A DNA stretch of 64,000 nt from assembly GCF_027943255.1 (NCBI RefSeq), contig NC_072897.1, positions 56,072,406 through 56,136,405 on the forward strand. Direction: 5' to 3'. Source of the stretch: Anastrepha obliqua (lineage: Eukaryota > Arthropoda > Insecta > Diptera > Tephritidae). Positions 20,815-32,200 of the stretch are shown here, piece by piece; the stretch's first letter is position 1, and each line of letters begins with the position of its first letter. Below the pieces are notes generated by a model that was not told the origin of the DNA, ran no database searches, and saw only the letters and a program-made list of their open reading frames with translations. The translations under genes were made by a program, and so were the position numbers.

Positions 20815-23703
20815 TAGGGATGCAAACATCGTTATATAAAACATCGATGGTTCGATGTATCGATGATTCTGTAAAAAATGATAAACATCGGGCACTAAAA
20901 CATCGATGGATTGAAACATCGATGTTTTTTGTACTCCTTAAAAGAAACCTACGGAATCTTTTTTTTTTTTTGTAGATTCATCTCACCCACCAATTAAATG
21001 CGGTTTTTTACATACTGTAAGTACAAGTTATTTATTCAGAACTGAGTTTAAAAACAATAATTTTGATAGTCGTTTTCCTATCAAACGGTTTCGTTGCTGC
21101 GTGATGATCGCTCCTGCCTTAGAAAAAAGTCGCTCACTGGGAACTGAAGTGGCCAAAATGGGTAAATATTTTGAAGCTTGTTTATATAGACAAGGAAATA
21201 CACTTTACATGTCGTCATACATTGCAATTGGATTTTGGTTAATGGGTGCAACAGCTGATCCTAGATACATTTGCACTTCAACCTCCGTTCTAGCAATTGC
21301 AGAGACATTGGAATGTTTGTATTTTATATTTTGGTGCGCCAAATTTTTATGGTGTTTCCAAATATCAAAAGTCTTTTCTTCTTTTTCGCAATCATCTGAA
21401 GAATCTGACGTAATCGAGTTATTCTTTCCATCTCTTATGAAGTTGTTCAAATAAAAAACTGTTTTGCTTTTTGCCAAAGCATCCTTAAAGTGTAGCAATT
21501 TGAATCTCGGGTCTAATGCAGTCGCCAGCGAAAGAATCGAGTTGAATTCAAGTTTGTCGAATCTTTTGTTCATATTCTTTTGTAATTTATTTTTTAGCTC
21601 AAAAGCAACAGCGTCTCTCGGTATAACTTTAGTCAGAGCTTCGTTTAAACAACTTACCAGGGGTATTATCTTGCTAACAGTAACATAAGAGTCCGCAGAA
21701 ATCTCCCTGGTAACAGTTTCAAAAGACTTTAGTAACTCAATTCCCTCTTTGATATTATTCAGCTCAGAGCCATTAACCATGGATGGTGCTTCCGAGCGAG
21801 TAAGAAGTACTTCGCTCAAAAAAGAGGATAACTGAACAAACCTCTCCAACATGTAAAAACAAGAGTTCCATCTTGTTTTGACGTCCAGAATCATCTTTTT
21901 TGTTGTACCTTCAGACGTTCCAGCTTCCATCTGTTTCTTTCGCAAATCATTACTAGCATTAACGCTCCTCTTGATAAACTTAACAATGTCGCGCACCCTA
22001 CTAATCAATGATGACACTCCCGTAGACTTGTCAATGGCTTGAGTGACAACCAAATTTATAGTATGTGCGAAACAAGGTATTATTTTATTGTCGCCGAATA
22101 AATTCCGATTAATTTTCATCATTGTACTGTCGTTATCTGTTATGCAAGCAGAAACTTTATCTGTGACCACGTTCCACTATATAAAAAGTCGCGACAACTT
22201 TTCTCCTAAATAAGCAGCTGTGTGACTTTCGCAAAGCTCAATAAGGCCTAAAGTTCCACTTAACAGATGCAAATTGTCTAAAAAATGAATTGTTACTCCC
22301 ATGAACGACTCGTTTTTCAATTGCTCCGTCCATATATCATAAGTTAGACAATAAGTGTCACTTTTACGAATATATTCTTTAAAAGCACATGACAACGCTT
22401 CATATTTTTCATCCACGCGCAATTTAACTGTCTCCCTGCTGGGAACTTTATAGAGTGGAACCAGTTCTTTCATAAGTTGTAAAAATGCCTTTCCCTCCAC
22501 CGCGTAAAATGGCTTATTGTCCATTATAATGAAATTGACAATTGCTTCAGTGAGTTTTTTAGACCTACGGCCGTCTTTAGTAGAAATGCTTTTAACTTGT
22601 TCGAAAAAGTCCTTAACATTTGGTTGGGAAAGGGATTTATTTGCCGTTTGATATTTTGTTTTATTTCCGGACATTGACGTGGTACTTGACGAAGACGGAT
22701 ATTCAGGTATACTACGTTCTGATTGATTTATAATCTCATATACCTCACTAGAACCTGAAGATAAAGCAGTTGTTTTAGCAGTTGATGATGAATCCTTTGG
22801 CGTTGAAATTATTTCATAAATTTTTCGTTGTTTTGGTAGCGAATGTGGAATAACTTCTGCACAGCATTCATCATTATCGTCCGATTGAGTTCGTGGTAAG
22901 GTCTGTTTATGCACGTTCTCGACATGGCATAGAAGGTTTGATGTATTACCCGATGTCCTTAAATTCTTATTGCAGAGTTTACAAGTGGCGGAACTGTCTG
23001 GATTTTTTTTAAAAAAGGTCCAGACTTTATTTTTGAATTTAGAAGATTTCATTTCGGGATCTAACTATTATATTATGTAAGTAAAAAATTAACAAATACA
23101 CTAACATATGTTTAGATCGCACTAAACTTACCATATATACAGATATATACACACAAACCCTCGTTCGCACTGGAATATAGTAAAGCAATCCGTTTTATAT
23201 GGCGAAATAGAAATTTTATTGGAGTTGCGTTTTAAAGAAAACTGTATACTATGAAAACAATTTTGTTTGTACTTACTAACTTCAATTATACGTATTTCCA
23301 ATCGCAGATTCCACCAGCGAATTCTCAGTAACAGAATATAAAAACGTGATCAAATAAGAAGTAGTAAATGACAGTGTGATAAACCGTTGCATAAAAACAG
23401 GGTTGTAAAAGTTTGAAGTAAACTTTATATAACCCTGCATCTACACCTTCAAAACATGCTTTCTTGAAAATCGATATCAGTTTAGTTTAGTCAGCTCACC
23501 GTTTTCTTCACACAAAAACTCACCTACAAAAGCGAAAAGCACTTGATGAAAAAAGTTAATATCTCTTTAAAAAATAAATTTCCTAAAAACCAGTATAAAA
23601 ATAAGCAAAAGTAAAAAACATCGATGTAAAAACATCGCTAAAACTAACATCGATGCATCGATGTTTTGACATTCTAAACATCGATATATCGTTTGCACCC
23701 CTA
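20815..23703 (-). mobile_element. Complete hAT transposon (ZBED-type transposase)
   Basis: A 2,889-bp element with ends TAGGGATGCAAAC (left) and TAGGGGTGCAAAC (right, inverted) and an exact 8-bp duplication GTCGTAAC on each side. Both subterminal regions carry several copies of ACATCGATG in both orientations, probably transposase-binding sites. The transposase lies on the minus strand and has one stop and one frame change. It interrupts one unit of a short local tandem repeat. Confidence 0.93.
21045..23052 (-). pseudogene. hAT transposase with BED zinc finger
   Basis: The N-terminus (from 23052) has a BED-type finger: VWTFFKKNPDSSATCKLC, then HVENVHKQ. A Ser-rich linker and the RNase-H-fold catalytic domain follow (LTYDIWTEQLKNESFMGVTIHF; then DKVSACITDNDSTMM, with the CFAHTINLVV and TRWNSCFYMLERF blocks). 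An in-frame TAG near 22177 splits it. The long frame stops at 21205. The C-terminal dimerisation domain (ATSVPSERLFSKAGAIIT, about 21145-21050) is in another frame. These are the hallmarks of hAT transposases. Two lesions make this copy inactive, though it is otherwise well kept. Confidence 0.88.
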
Positions 23704-23711
23704 GTCGTAAC
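23704..23711. repeat. 8-bp hAT target-site duplication (right)
   Basis: GTCGTAAC, identical to 20807-20814. Confidence 0.92.
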
Positions 23712-23804
23712 AGGTACGTTGGTTTCAGAAGTGAAAATTGTTTAATTTGTTGTTGTGAGTGTACTGTTAAAAGCAAGTGTCGTAATAGGTACGTTGGATG
23801 TTTT

Positions 23805-24035
23805 ACATTGCTCGCTCCAGCTGGCAGCGGGGATTGAGACACTTAATTGCAGGGTTTTAGAACGTGTTGATTGAGTTGTTGAAGGACCTCGAACGGAAGT
23901 TTTCGCATTCAGTGCCGGTGCTTTTTCTATGCATTTTGTGTCGTTCTTGCTTTGATTTGATTCTATATGTGATGGAGAGCAAGATCGCGTTCGAGGTCCT
24001 GCTGAGGCCAGATTCGCATTGTCCGTTGTTTTATT
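23805..24035 (+). repeat. Dispersed repeat R, copy 1 (pair with 24925-25130)
   Basis: Two stretches about 1.1 kb apart share GACCTCGAACGGAA, AGTGCCGGTG, GCATTTTGT and GAGAGCAAGATCGCG in the same order and spacing. The stretch between them is filled by an RTE fragment and a family M element. No protein is evident in either. The origin, host or transposon, is unknown. Confidence 0.7.
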
Positions 24036-24039
24036 TTAT

Positions 24040-24340
24040 TACTTTATTATTCCACTTCTGAGTGTTCCCGATCCATCGCCATTTACGACCACTTATCACA
24101 TTTGGATTGGATCTTGCTCGGTGATCTGCCACAAGTCAAAAAGCTTTACATATTATCCGAAGGCATTTATTTGTGAAGCTTTGTAGTTTCTGCGTAATGC
24201 TTCTCGACACCAGCCACGTTTCACTGCCATATAAAAGTATGGATTTTACGCATGAGTTGAATACTTTTGTTTTAGTTTTCTGCGAGATAGGTCTATTTTT
24301 CCAATCAGGCTGTAACCGTTCAAATGCTGACCTTGCTTAA
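24040..24340 (-). pseudogene. RTE-like LINE fragment (RT C-terminus)
   Basis: The minus-strand translation reads KTKTKVFNSCVKSILLYGSE, then TWLVSRSITQKLQSFTNKCL, then KWRWIGNTQ. The SxLLYGSETW block followed by a QxFxNxCLRxI block and a KWRWIGHT-like ending is how RTE-type reverse transcriptases finish. Only about 90 residues remain, with a stop after KAF. The family M element inserted against its upstream side at about 24340. Confidence 0.65.
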
Positions 24341-24889
24341 CGCAGATATTTGTCGCGCAATATTTGCAGGAAAAATTTTAAGACTGCCATTTATCGATGC
24401 CTGATGAAAAGTAAGAATAATAGTAATTTTTTTAGCTTTTTATGAAAAAATATATTGGAAACACTAAGCAATAAGGTTGTGGAAGAAATGAAAAAGGTAA
24501 TAAACACATGAAGATCGACAGGAGCATGCCCAGCGAAAGTTTTCAAATCTATTAATCACATACAAGCGTATAAAACAAAGAAATAATGCATCTGGTAGGG
24601 AAGATTTGTTTTTCGGTATTTTTCGTTTTAATAATAAACTTCTTACAATATATGTCCTTCTTTTAAGTTTTACGCGGTTTTTTTTATTTAATAAAAAATT
24701 ATCTGCTTTTGACTCACATGCATCGTCGGCTATTAAACTTAGTAATAATTCCATTTTACTGCAGAGCGTGTTCTTAAATACAGCAAATTTATTTGCAAAA
24801 CGTCAGCAAATCTATCAATTGCATAAATTGTCACATTGGCAGTGATGCAAACACTGCAATTACTGCGCATTATAATGCGTTTCTCAATA
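24341..24889. mobile_element. Non-autonomous DNA element, family M, copy 2
   Basis: Matches 17003-17603 in the same order: GATGAAAAGTA near 24402, the TTTTACTGCA block, GTCACATTGGCAGTGATGC and the right end GCGCATTATAATGCGTTTCT. The left inverted end is degraded. Confidence 0.7.
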
Positions 24890-24924
24890 TACTCTTGGTT
24901 GTGTGAGTGAGAAGACAGGAGTTG

Positions 24925-25130
24925 TTTGAGTGGGAGTTTTGAATTGCTCGCACTCAATTCCAGGGTTTCGAAGAACCTCGAACGGAAATTTTCGCCTTTA
25001 GTGCCGGTGTAGTTTTTGCGCATTTTGTATCGTTGTTGCTTTGATTTGGTTCTATAGCAGCCTGCAGTGGAGAGCAAGATCGCGCTTGCATTTCTGCTGA
25101 GGCCATATTCGCATTGGCCGATACTATTGT
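24925..25130 (+). repeat. Dispersed repeat R, copy 2
   Basis: See the entry at 23805. The similarity by eye is clear but interrupted, so this is an old duplication. Confidence 0.7.
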
Positions 25131-26574
25131 AAAATATGCGTTATTTTTGTCAACATTTTGGATTGAGAGTGTGCGTTCGCTCTGGCGAACAACAGACATG
25201 TTGGTTGTTTTTGTTTTCTTGTTGTGTTTAATTGGATTTTCGTTTAAACATGAACAAGATATTGATTTTTAATTTTTCGTGAAAGTAGACTTCTGGCACT
25301 ATTTATCGTTTAAAAAATTAGTAAACGCTTTGATTTGAAAGTAAGCTAAAACACGTTTTTATTATAACTTGCCTACGTTAATATAAACTGATACGTTTTT
25401 GTTGTTTGCGGGGTAGTTACCGTTGTACGAGTACTTCGTCCGCGCGGTGGACTACACTCTACTGGCATACTAATTTTGTTTGTTTAAATTTTGTTTAATT
25501 GGTATTGTTTATTTACTTTTTTGTTTTGAAAAACAATAATGCTGAGTTGTGCTCAGCACGTTTAAGCGTCTATTTCGCTAAGTAAATATATTTCTACGTT
25601 ACGGATTACCTCTTTAGGAAGGTTGAACTCGAGAGCGGGATGTTAACACGTCCGAACGACAGTATGGTAAAACTTACTTACATTTTTAAATCTCATTTTA
25701 GACTTAATTTCATCGAAAATATAAAAGCTATGAAATCCAAATAAACAAACCCGAATATCAAGGATTCAGCGTAGTCTAGATCACTAAGGAAACAATTTGT
25801 ATCAAAATTCATTCTTTTTTGCCCACTGGTTATAGTCCGGGAGCCAGGGGTCGATTTTGGACTGCGTTTTTATACCGTTAAATTCTTAACTATACTTGTG
25901 ATTTAGCTTTCATGAATAACGAAAGTGAACGTCAGCTGGCGCACCCGCGGTGAGTTTCTACCAACTCATTTTATACCGGCTGAAACTTTTTTCATGTATT
26001 GTTGACATTTAGTAGAATAAAAAAATATAGTCAGCTGCGCGGTAGAGGGGGAAAGCACGTCAGCTAAAATTGAGAGGAAAAACTACTTTATGCCGATTGA
26101 AATTTTTTTACTTAATTTTTAGTCCGGGAGCCAGGGGTCATTTGGACCTCATCATTTAATGCCGACTGATTTTAATACTGAGGGCAGACTCCACCCAATG
26201 GATGCCGAAACCAACCGTCACCTGGTCCAGTAGCGGTGGGTACGTGCGTGGGATGCTGCGAAACGTGTCGAAAAAAAATTTTTTACAACTCATTTAATAT
26301 TGGTTGAAATTTTTTTGTGTATTGTTGACATTTAATTAGTAGAATAAAAAAAATTGTCAGCTGCGCCGTAGAGGGGGCAAAATACGTCAGCTGGACAGGT
26401 GAACTTGTAAAATAAATTAAACATTAAAGCTACTTAATGCCGATCGAAATTTTTTTACATAACTTTGGACACATATGAAAATATAATAATGATGGTCGGC
26501 CGCGTTTATAGCGGTAAGAAGACCGTCAGCCGAAGCAAGAATGTATCACTGCGTTCATACATCTCGGCGGCGCG
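25131..26574. other. Unassigned non-coding region with imperfect tandem repeats
   Basis: No coding frame of interest is present. From 25836 to about 26480, motifs recur in order: GTCCGGGAGCCAGGGGTC (25836, 26121), CAACTCATTTAATA-type, ATTGTTGACATTTA (26001, 26320), GTCAGCTGCGC followed by GTAGAGGGGG (26032, 26356) and AATGCCGA-TGAAATTTTTTTAC. This gives roughly two and a half units of 300-350 bp. The errantivirus LTR begins directly after it. I do not recognise the family. Confidence 0.6.
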
Positions 26575-26967
26575 AGTTAGGACTCTGTGTGGAAAAATTA
26601 ATAAAACTATATTTTTCTGAATTCGTCTATTTCAGAATTAATTTTATATTTTAATGCTTACATCTATTTATACTATTTCTAAATACAATTTGGTTCGAGA
26701 TAAAAATATGTTTACATGTTTTTATATTTAGCTGTTATCATGGTATTGTTTAGTCTCTGCATGTATTTGTATTTTAATGCTTAGATCTATTTATACTATT
26801 TCTAAATACAATTTGGCTTGAGATAAAAATATGCTTACATATGTTTATTGTATGAAGGGACAAAGACCATGTTTGTATTGTTTATCATTATTATTGTTTG
26901 GAAACAATAATAATGTAAGTTTGCAGTGTATGTATGTAGTGTAGTGTATGTGTCAACGTCGTTAACT
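26575..26967 (-). repeat. Errantivirus 1 3' LTR
   Basis: 393 bp. Pairs with 43104-43482; differences seen are mainly two indels (about 20 bp extra in the other LTR near the TTTATTTTTTCTGA motif, about 35 bp extra here near 26885-26925). On the element strand it is preceded by a purine run (CCGGGGAG) that should be the polypurine tract. An internal duplication repeats TACTATTTCTAAATACAATT. Confidence 0.92.
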
Positions 26968-26984
26968 CTCCCCGGTGTTTAGAA

Positions 26985-28331
26985 TGAAATGTCCTCATTT
27001 CAAATCTGCTGTAGTCGGAGTAGTTCGGCTTCATATGCTGTTGGTTTCGGTGATATTTACTTAATTTTATGTATAAGTAAAATGTTAAGGTAAAGGTAAT
27101 TATGAAAAAAATAACATATAATGTAAATTTTAATGGATGCTCTTCTATAGGTATAACATACTTATATAATTATTGAATATTATTAAATTTATAATTTGAG
27201 TTTGATGCTAGTATTTTCAAGACATCTACATACTTGTTCGTTATTATGTGCGTAAATAACATTTTTAATTTCTTCTTGGTGGTTCACATATGTTTTATTA
27301 TCTATACTTGTAGAGGTCTTAAATTGTATTAAATGTGGTCCGTTTATTTTTAAACCATTCCAAGTATGTTCATTAGTTATAACAATATTCCCGTGGTCTA
27401 AAATTTGTATTGGAATATTATTTTCTTGTATTATGTTACATTGAGCTTGTTGATTTGATAACAGTGGAATTGTGCAGTTATCCTTTAATTCCTGCTTACA
27501 AATACTAATGCCTAAATAGTTTTTACATTTTGATACATTAATAAATTCGTTATTACTTTTTGAAACCTTTTGATTTAATTCATATTTTCCGTGTTTAAAT
27601 GCTAAAGGAATCACTTGATATAGCTGACATTTATTTGAAATTACAGGATATTTGTATATGGTTATTATTGCGGTTTTAATCATACGTACATGGATGTCGG
27701 AATATTCTAGTATATTAATTACAGGAATATTATATATTTCATTGCTGATTACTTCATTTATTTTTTTTAAATTTAAGGTTCCTGAATAAAAGTTTCCTAA
27801 CCTTGCAAAATTTATTGTATTGGTAATACTTTCTAATTCTTTCAGGACTTCTGTCATTAGTTTCTCTGTAATAGATTTAGGATCAAGAATTTCAAGGATC
27901 TTTCCGAATTGTGAATCTATTTTACGTTGTTCGTTATTCTTTTCTATCAATTGGTTTAATCCTGTTTTAATTTCTATTAAATCATCGTGATCGGGTGTCC
28001 CTGTTACAAATTTAAAGACCGAGCCCAAAACATTAAGAGCTCGTTTAGCACGATATTCTGGTTGTACTAATTGTGTTTTTAAAGTTTCTATTCTGTTTAT
28101 GAGTATTTCTTCTTGTTGTGATTCCTGTATTCTATAGTGCGACCTCATTATGTTTTCGTATGGGGCTAATATATTAGATAAGTTCGCTATGTGATATAGG
28201 TAAGCTGTGTGGTCAAACATATACATCGTGTCTGATTCTACAAGCACAAATTTTTTACCTTTTAAGTCCGTTATTTTGTCGGATGAACAAGATGAAAGAA
28301 TAAGTAATAATATAAATCCAGTTGCCTTCAT
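26985..28331 (-). pseudogene. env: Errantivirus env-like glycoprotein, broken near the C-terminus
   Basis: Insect errantivirus Env proteins are membrane fusion glycoproteins related to baculovirus F proteins. The frame opens with a signal peptide-like MKATGFILLLILSS. A furin-type site RAKR at residues 94-97 is followed by a hydrophobic ALNVLGSVFKFVTG, as in F-like proteins. The ectodomain has several Cys and ends at a stop at 27189 (380 residues). A transmembrane segment (FTLYVIFFIITFTL) and a basic tail lie in another frame at about 27130-26985, so a frame lesion separates ectodomain and anchor. The start overlaps the pol stop as ATGA (28331-28328). Confidence 0.85.
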
Positions 28332-28994
28332 GTTGCTACTTTCCTGATACTGTCTTTATGTATAATTTTCCCTTTTACTGTCAGAATCTTGTCCCCTCGA
28401 TCTTCTTTAACTAGGTGTTTGTTGTATTTTGCCGAGGTTTTATTTCGTCGATCTGTCCTGCTGTAAATCGTATCGCCTTCTTTGTAGGTTATAATCTTTC
28501 GATTTTTGTTATGGTACCTTAAAAGCTGGTGCTGCTTCTGTTGAAGTGTTTCACGAATGTCAGGATATTTGTCGCGATTATAAAACACATCCTCAGGTTT
28601 ATATCCTGTGCTTGAGTGAATAGTTTTGTTGTATTGGCAAACTGCGTTGTATAACTCGTCAGCGGGAGCTGTTTTATTCTCTGCAGCTAAAGTTTGACAG
28701 AGTTCGATGAGTGTGCTATGTAACCGTTCAACTTGAGCGTTTGATGTTGAATGATGTACAGGCGTCATGGAGTGGGTTATTTGTAGTCGACTGTATACTG
28801 ATTTTGCCATATTTCCTATGAATATACTCTCGTTATCAGTCATAAGATATTTTGCGTTGGAGTAGATTTGTGTGAGAACTTCCTCAATATACTCGTGGCA
28901 ATGTAATTTATTTTCTAATTTTGGAATAAGACAGTATTTTTTTTAGGTTTGGCCAGTAGTAGTTTAAAAGTATCTCTTGAGCGTTGTTCTTGTA
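28328..28994 (-). pseudogene. pol: Errantivirus 1 integrase, C-terminal half
   Basis: The good frame (28843-28328) has TDNESIF (second catalytic Asp) and HHSTSNAQVERLHSTL (catalytic Glu), then a Lys/Arg-rich C-terminal domain. Upstream, from 28844 to 28994, the sequence still encodes NYYWPNLKK-like residues of the zinc-binding region but is out of frame and missing the segment with the first catalytic Asp. A copia element entered at 28994/29000. The pol stop TGA overlaps the env start. Confidence 0.85.
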
Positions 28995-28999
28995 ATTTC
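28995..28999. repeat. 5-bp copia target-site duplication
   Basis: ATTTC; repeated at 33494-33498 after the 3' LTR of copia copy 1 and at 37591-37595 in the tandem duplicate. Confidence 0.9.
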
Positions 29000-29226
29000 T
29001 GTAAGAATCATAGCAACCCATGATTATAAGAATTATAGCAACCCGTGATTGTAAGAATCACAGCAGGCCATGATTTGTAAGAATCATAGTTGGCCATGAA
29101 CATTTTGGTTCAGCCGTTATTCTTAGTTTTAATATGTACAGTTAGTTGAAATAAAGCAACCGAGCAGTTTAAACGTGCGTTTCCTTTGTTCCCGGATGTG
29201 TTATATAAAGGTAAAATAACCTTACA
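29000..29226 (+). repeat. Copia 5' LTR
   Basis: The first 105 bases are four imperfect 25-bp repeats of the form GTAAGAATCATAGCAACCCATGATT. The rest ends with TTATATAAAGG (a possible TATA box and RNA start region) and CCTTACA. Confidence 0.93.
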
Positions 29227-29242
29227 TTGGTTATGGGCCCAG
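29227..29242 (+). promoter_or_regulatory. Copia primer-binding site
   Basis: TTGGTTATGGGCCCAG directly follows the 5' LTR. The same sequence primes Drosophila copia from an internal fragment of initiator tRNA-Met. Confidence 0.85.
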
Positions 29243-29297
29243 ATCACGTGGGCAATTGATTTTGTTTCGTTTTTGGGTATCGCGTTGATACGGAAAA

Positions 29298-32200
29298 ATG
29301 AGTGCAATCGCAAATATTGAAAAACTTTCCCAGGACAATTACGCGACGTGGTCGGTACAGGTAAAAAGCCTGTTAGTAACATTAGATTTGTGGGAATATG
29401 TGGTTGGCGAAAAGCCGGACGAAGAGATTGCAAGGGCTCTCTGGGTAAAAAGTGACCAGAAAGCATTGGCAACAATTACATTGTGCGTAAAATCTAGTGA
29501 ATTAATACACGTAAAAAGTTGTGCGACTTCAAAGGAAGCGTGGCGGGTCCTAAATTCAATTTATTGCACAGATAGTGCCGCGCGTAAGGTTGCTCTATTT
29601 AAAAAGTTAATACACTTCAAAATTTGCATGCAAGACAAGTTCGCAGCGCGTGTAAATGAGTTTCGTTCAATTGTTGAGGATCTTAGAGAAATAGGAATTG
29701 TGGTGCCAGACGATTTCATCTCAATTTTGCTTCTCTGTAGTCTCCCTGATGAGATGGAAAGTTTTGTAGTGGCTATTGAAAGCCGGGATACCTTGCCGAA
29801 ATTCGATGCGTTGGTGTCAAAAATTTTGGAAAGCGAAATACGCCAAAATGGAAAGTGTTCAACTCCTGATGAAAAGGTGTTTTTGGCCAAGTCCAAAAGT
29901 CGACAAAAAATTGTGTGCTTTAAATGTGGCAAAAAGGGACATATACGTGCCCATTGTAAAGTGCCAATGCCTAAAGAAAAAAGAAATGAAAAGGCATGTT
30001 GTTTGTTTGAAGAGCGAAAAAATGATAGTGACACATGGATTTTGGACAGTGGTGCTAGTTCGCACATGTGTATGGAACAAAGTTTTTTCAACTCAATTGA
30101 GCCCAGAAGGCAAGAAATAGTGCTTGCAACGGGAAAAACAATTTATGCGAAAGGTATAGATAGGTACGGTGAGCTTAAAAACGGAATTTATGAACATAAT
30201 TTTACATAATGTGTGGTATGTTCCTGAACTAAAATCAAATTTTTTCTCAATTGGCAAAGCCATAGAATACGGTCATTCAATAAAATTTTCGGAAAATTAC
30301 GCATTAATGGAAACAAAAGAAGGAGAAAGCATGTTAAAAGCAAAGTTAGTCGGTGGTGTATTTGTTGTTAAAATGACAATTAGAAAACCGGTTGAAAAGT
30401 TAAATGCCTTAATTGAAAACAAAATGTTAGAAAAGTGGCATAAAAGATTCGGACATGTAAATATAAACGATTTGCGAATTCTGTCAAACAAAAATCTGGT
30501 ACGAGGTTTGAATATAAGTGGCGTTCATAATTATCAGTGTGTAACTTGTGCTGTTTGCAAAATTCGTAGCTTGCCTTACAGTGCATATGGTAGGGTATTA
30601 TCGGAAAACGTGCTGGACTTGATTCATACAGATCTTTGTGGTCCCATGCGGGTTAAATCGTTGGGGGGAGCGTCATATTTCATTACATTTATTGATGATT
30701 TCTCCCGTTATATGACAGTGTACTTTTTGCAAAATAAATCTGATGCTTTTGATGCATTTAAACATTTTGCTGTGACTGCGGAGACACAGATAGGCCGGAA
30801 AATAAAAACTGTGAGAAGTGATAATGGTAAAGAGTTTGCCAATATGATGTTTAAGCGGTATTTTAGTGAAAGGGGTATTGTTCACCAAACTTCAGTTAGC
30901 TATTCGCCTCAACAAAATGGCGTGACTGAGAGAGCGAACAGAACATTAGTAGAAATGGCGCGTTGTTTACTCGAAAGTTCGACATTGCCTCAATATTTGT
31001 GGGGAGAAGCCATTAATACATCGGTGTACTTGAGAAATTGAACAATAACTAAAGTGTTGAAAAACTTAACTCCTTATCAAGTGTGGTATAAAAAGAAACC
31101 TTCGGTGTCACATTTTAAAATTTTTGGCTGTGACGTGGTGGCTTTAAAGAAAGGGCCATATAAGGGTGGCAAATTCGATACAAAAGGCACTAAACTAAAA
31201 TTTGTTGGCTATGCCGGAAGTGCTAAAGGCTATAGACTTTATAATCAAAACAAGCGAAGTATTGTTATAGCTCGTGATTGTATATTTTTTGAAACGTCTT
31301 TTGAACCAATTTTAATACAAGAAGACGTTAGTGAAGAAGTACCTTTCTACCATGAAATAAAAGAGTCATCTCCATCGGATGATGGCAAGTGCGGTGAAAT
31401 TCAGAATGAAAGTGTTGTTGAAGAGCAACTCGAAGACAATGGCAATGATGATGATGAGGGGTATTCTTTAGATGAAGAAAACGACCCGGTAGTTACGCGG
31501 AAAAGAGGCCGAGGAAGACCAAAATTATTACGAACAGGTACTGTTGGTAGACCAAAAAGACGGTATAATGAGGTAGAGGTTTTAAATTACATTGCTGAGA
31601 GTCCTGAAACTGTAGAAGAAGCTTTGTCTTCGCCAGAACGTGAATATTGGGAGGAAGCCATGCAAATAGAGTTCGATTCGCTTATTAAAAATAATACGTG
31701 GGTGTTGGTGGACCGACTAAAACATAAAAACGTCATTGGTTGTAGGTGGGTGTTCACCAAGAAGCGAAAACCATGTGGTCGTATCGAAAAGTACAAAGCG
31801 AGATTGGTAGCTCAGGGGTGCTCCCAAAGGCGCAACATTGATTACACCGAGACTTACGCACCTGTTGTACGACATTCGACCATTCGATTGTTGTTGGCTT
31901 TAGCAGCGAAGTACCAACTGGTGGTTAATCATGTCGATGTAGTATCAGCTTATTTAAATGGTGATTTAAACGAAGACGTCTTCATGGTACAACCATTAGC
32001 GTTTGAAAGTTCAAGATACCCCAATAAGGTGTGCAAATTAATTAAACCCATCTACGGTCTTAAACAGGCAGGCCGCGAGTGGAACAAAAAGATCTCCGAA
32101 ATCCTCACGACTATGGGCTTCAAAAGGTGTCAAGCGGATAGTTGTGTATATTTTAAGAGGGAGTATAGTTCCATGTGTATTATTGGTTTGTACGTGGATG

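Noticed and set aside
21101..21688. Plus-strand reading frames within the hAT
   Set aside because: They are antisense shadows of the transposase, which has the conserved motifs on the minus strand.
27189..28331. Domesticated env-derived host gene
   Set aside because: It lies in its normal place between pol and 3' LTR and has lost its anchor by a lesion; no sign of selection can be read from one copy.
30160..30215. Programmed frameshift between copia gag-protease and pol
   Set aside because: The overlap is only 40 bases and needs a +1 shift; no convincing slippery site for that is visible, and copia normally uses one frame with splicing. A simple indel is more likely.
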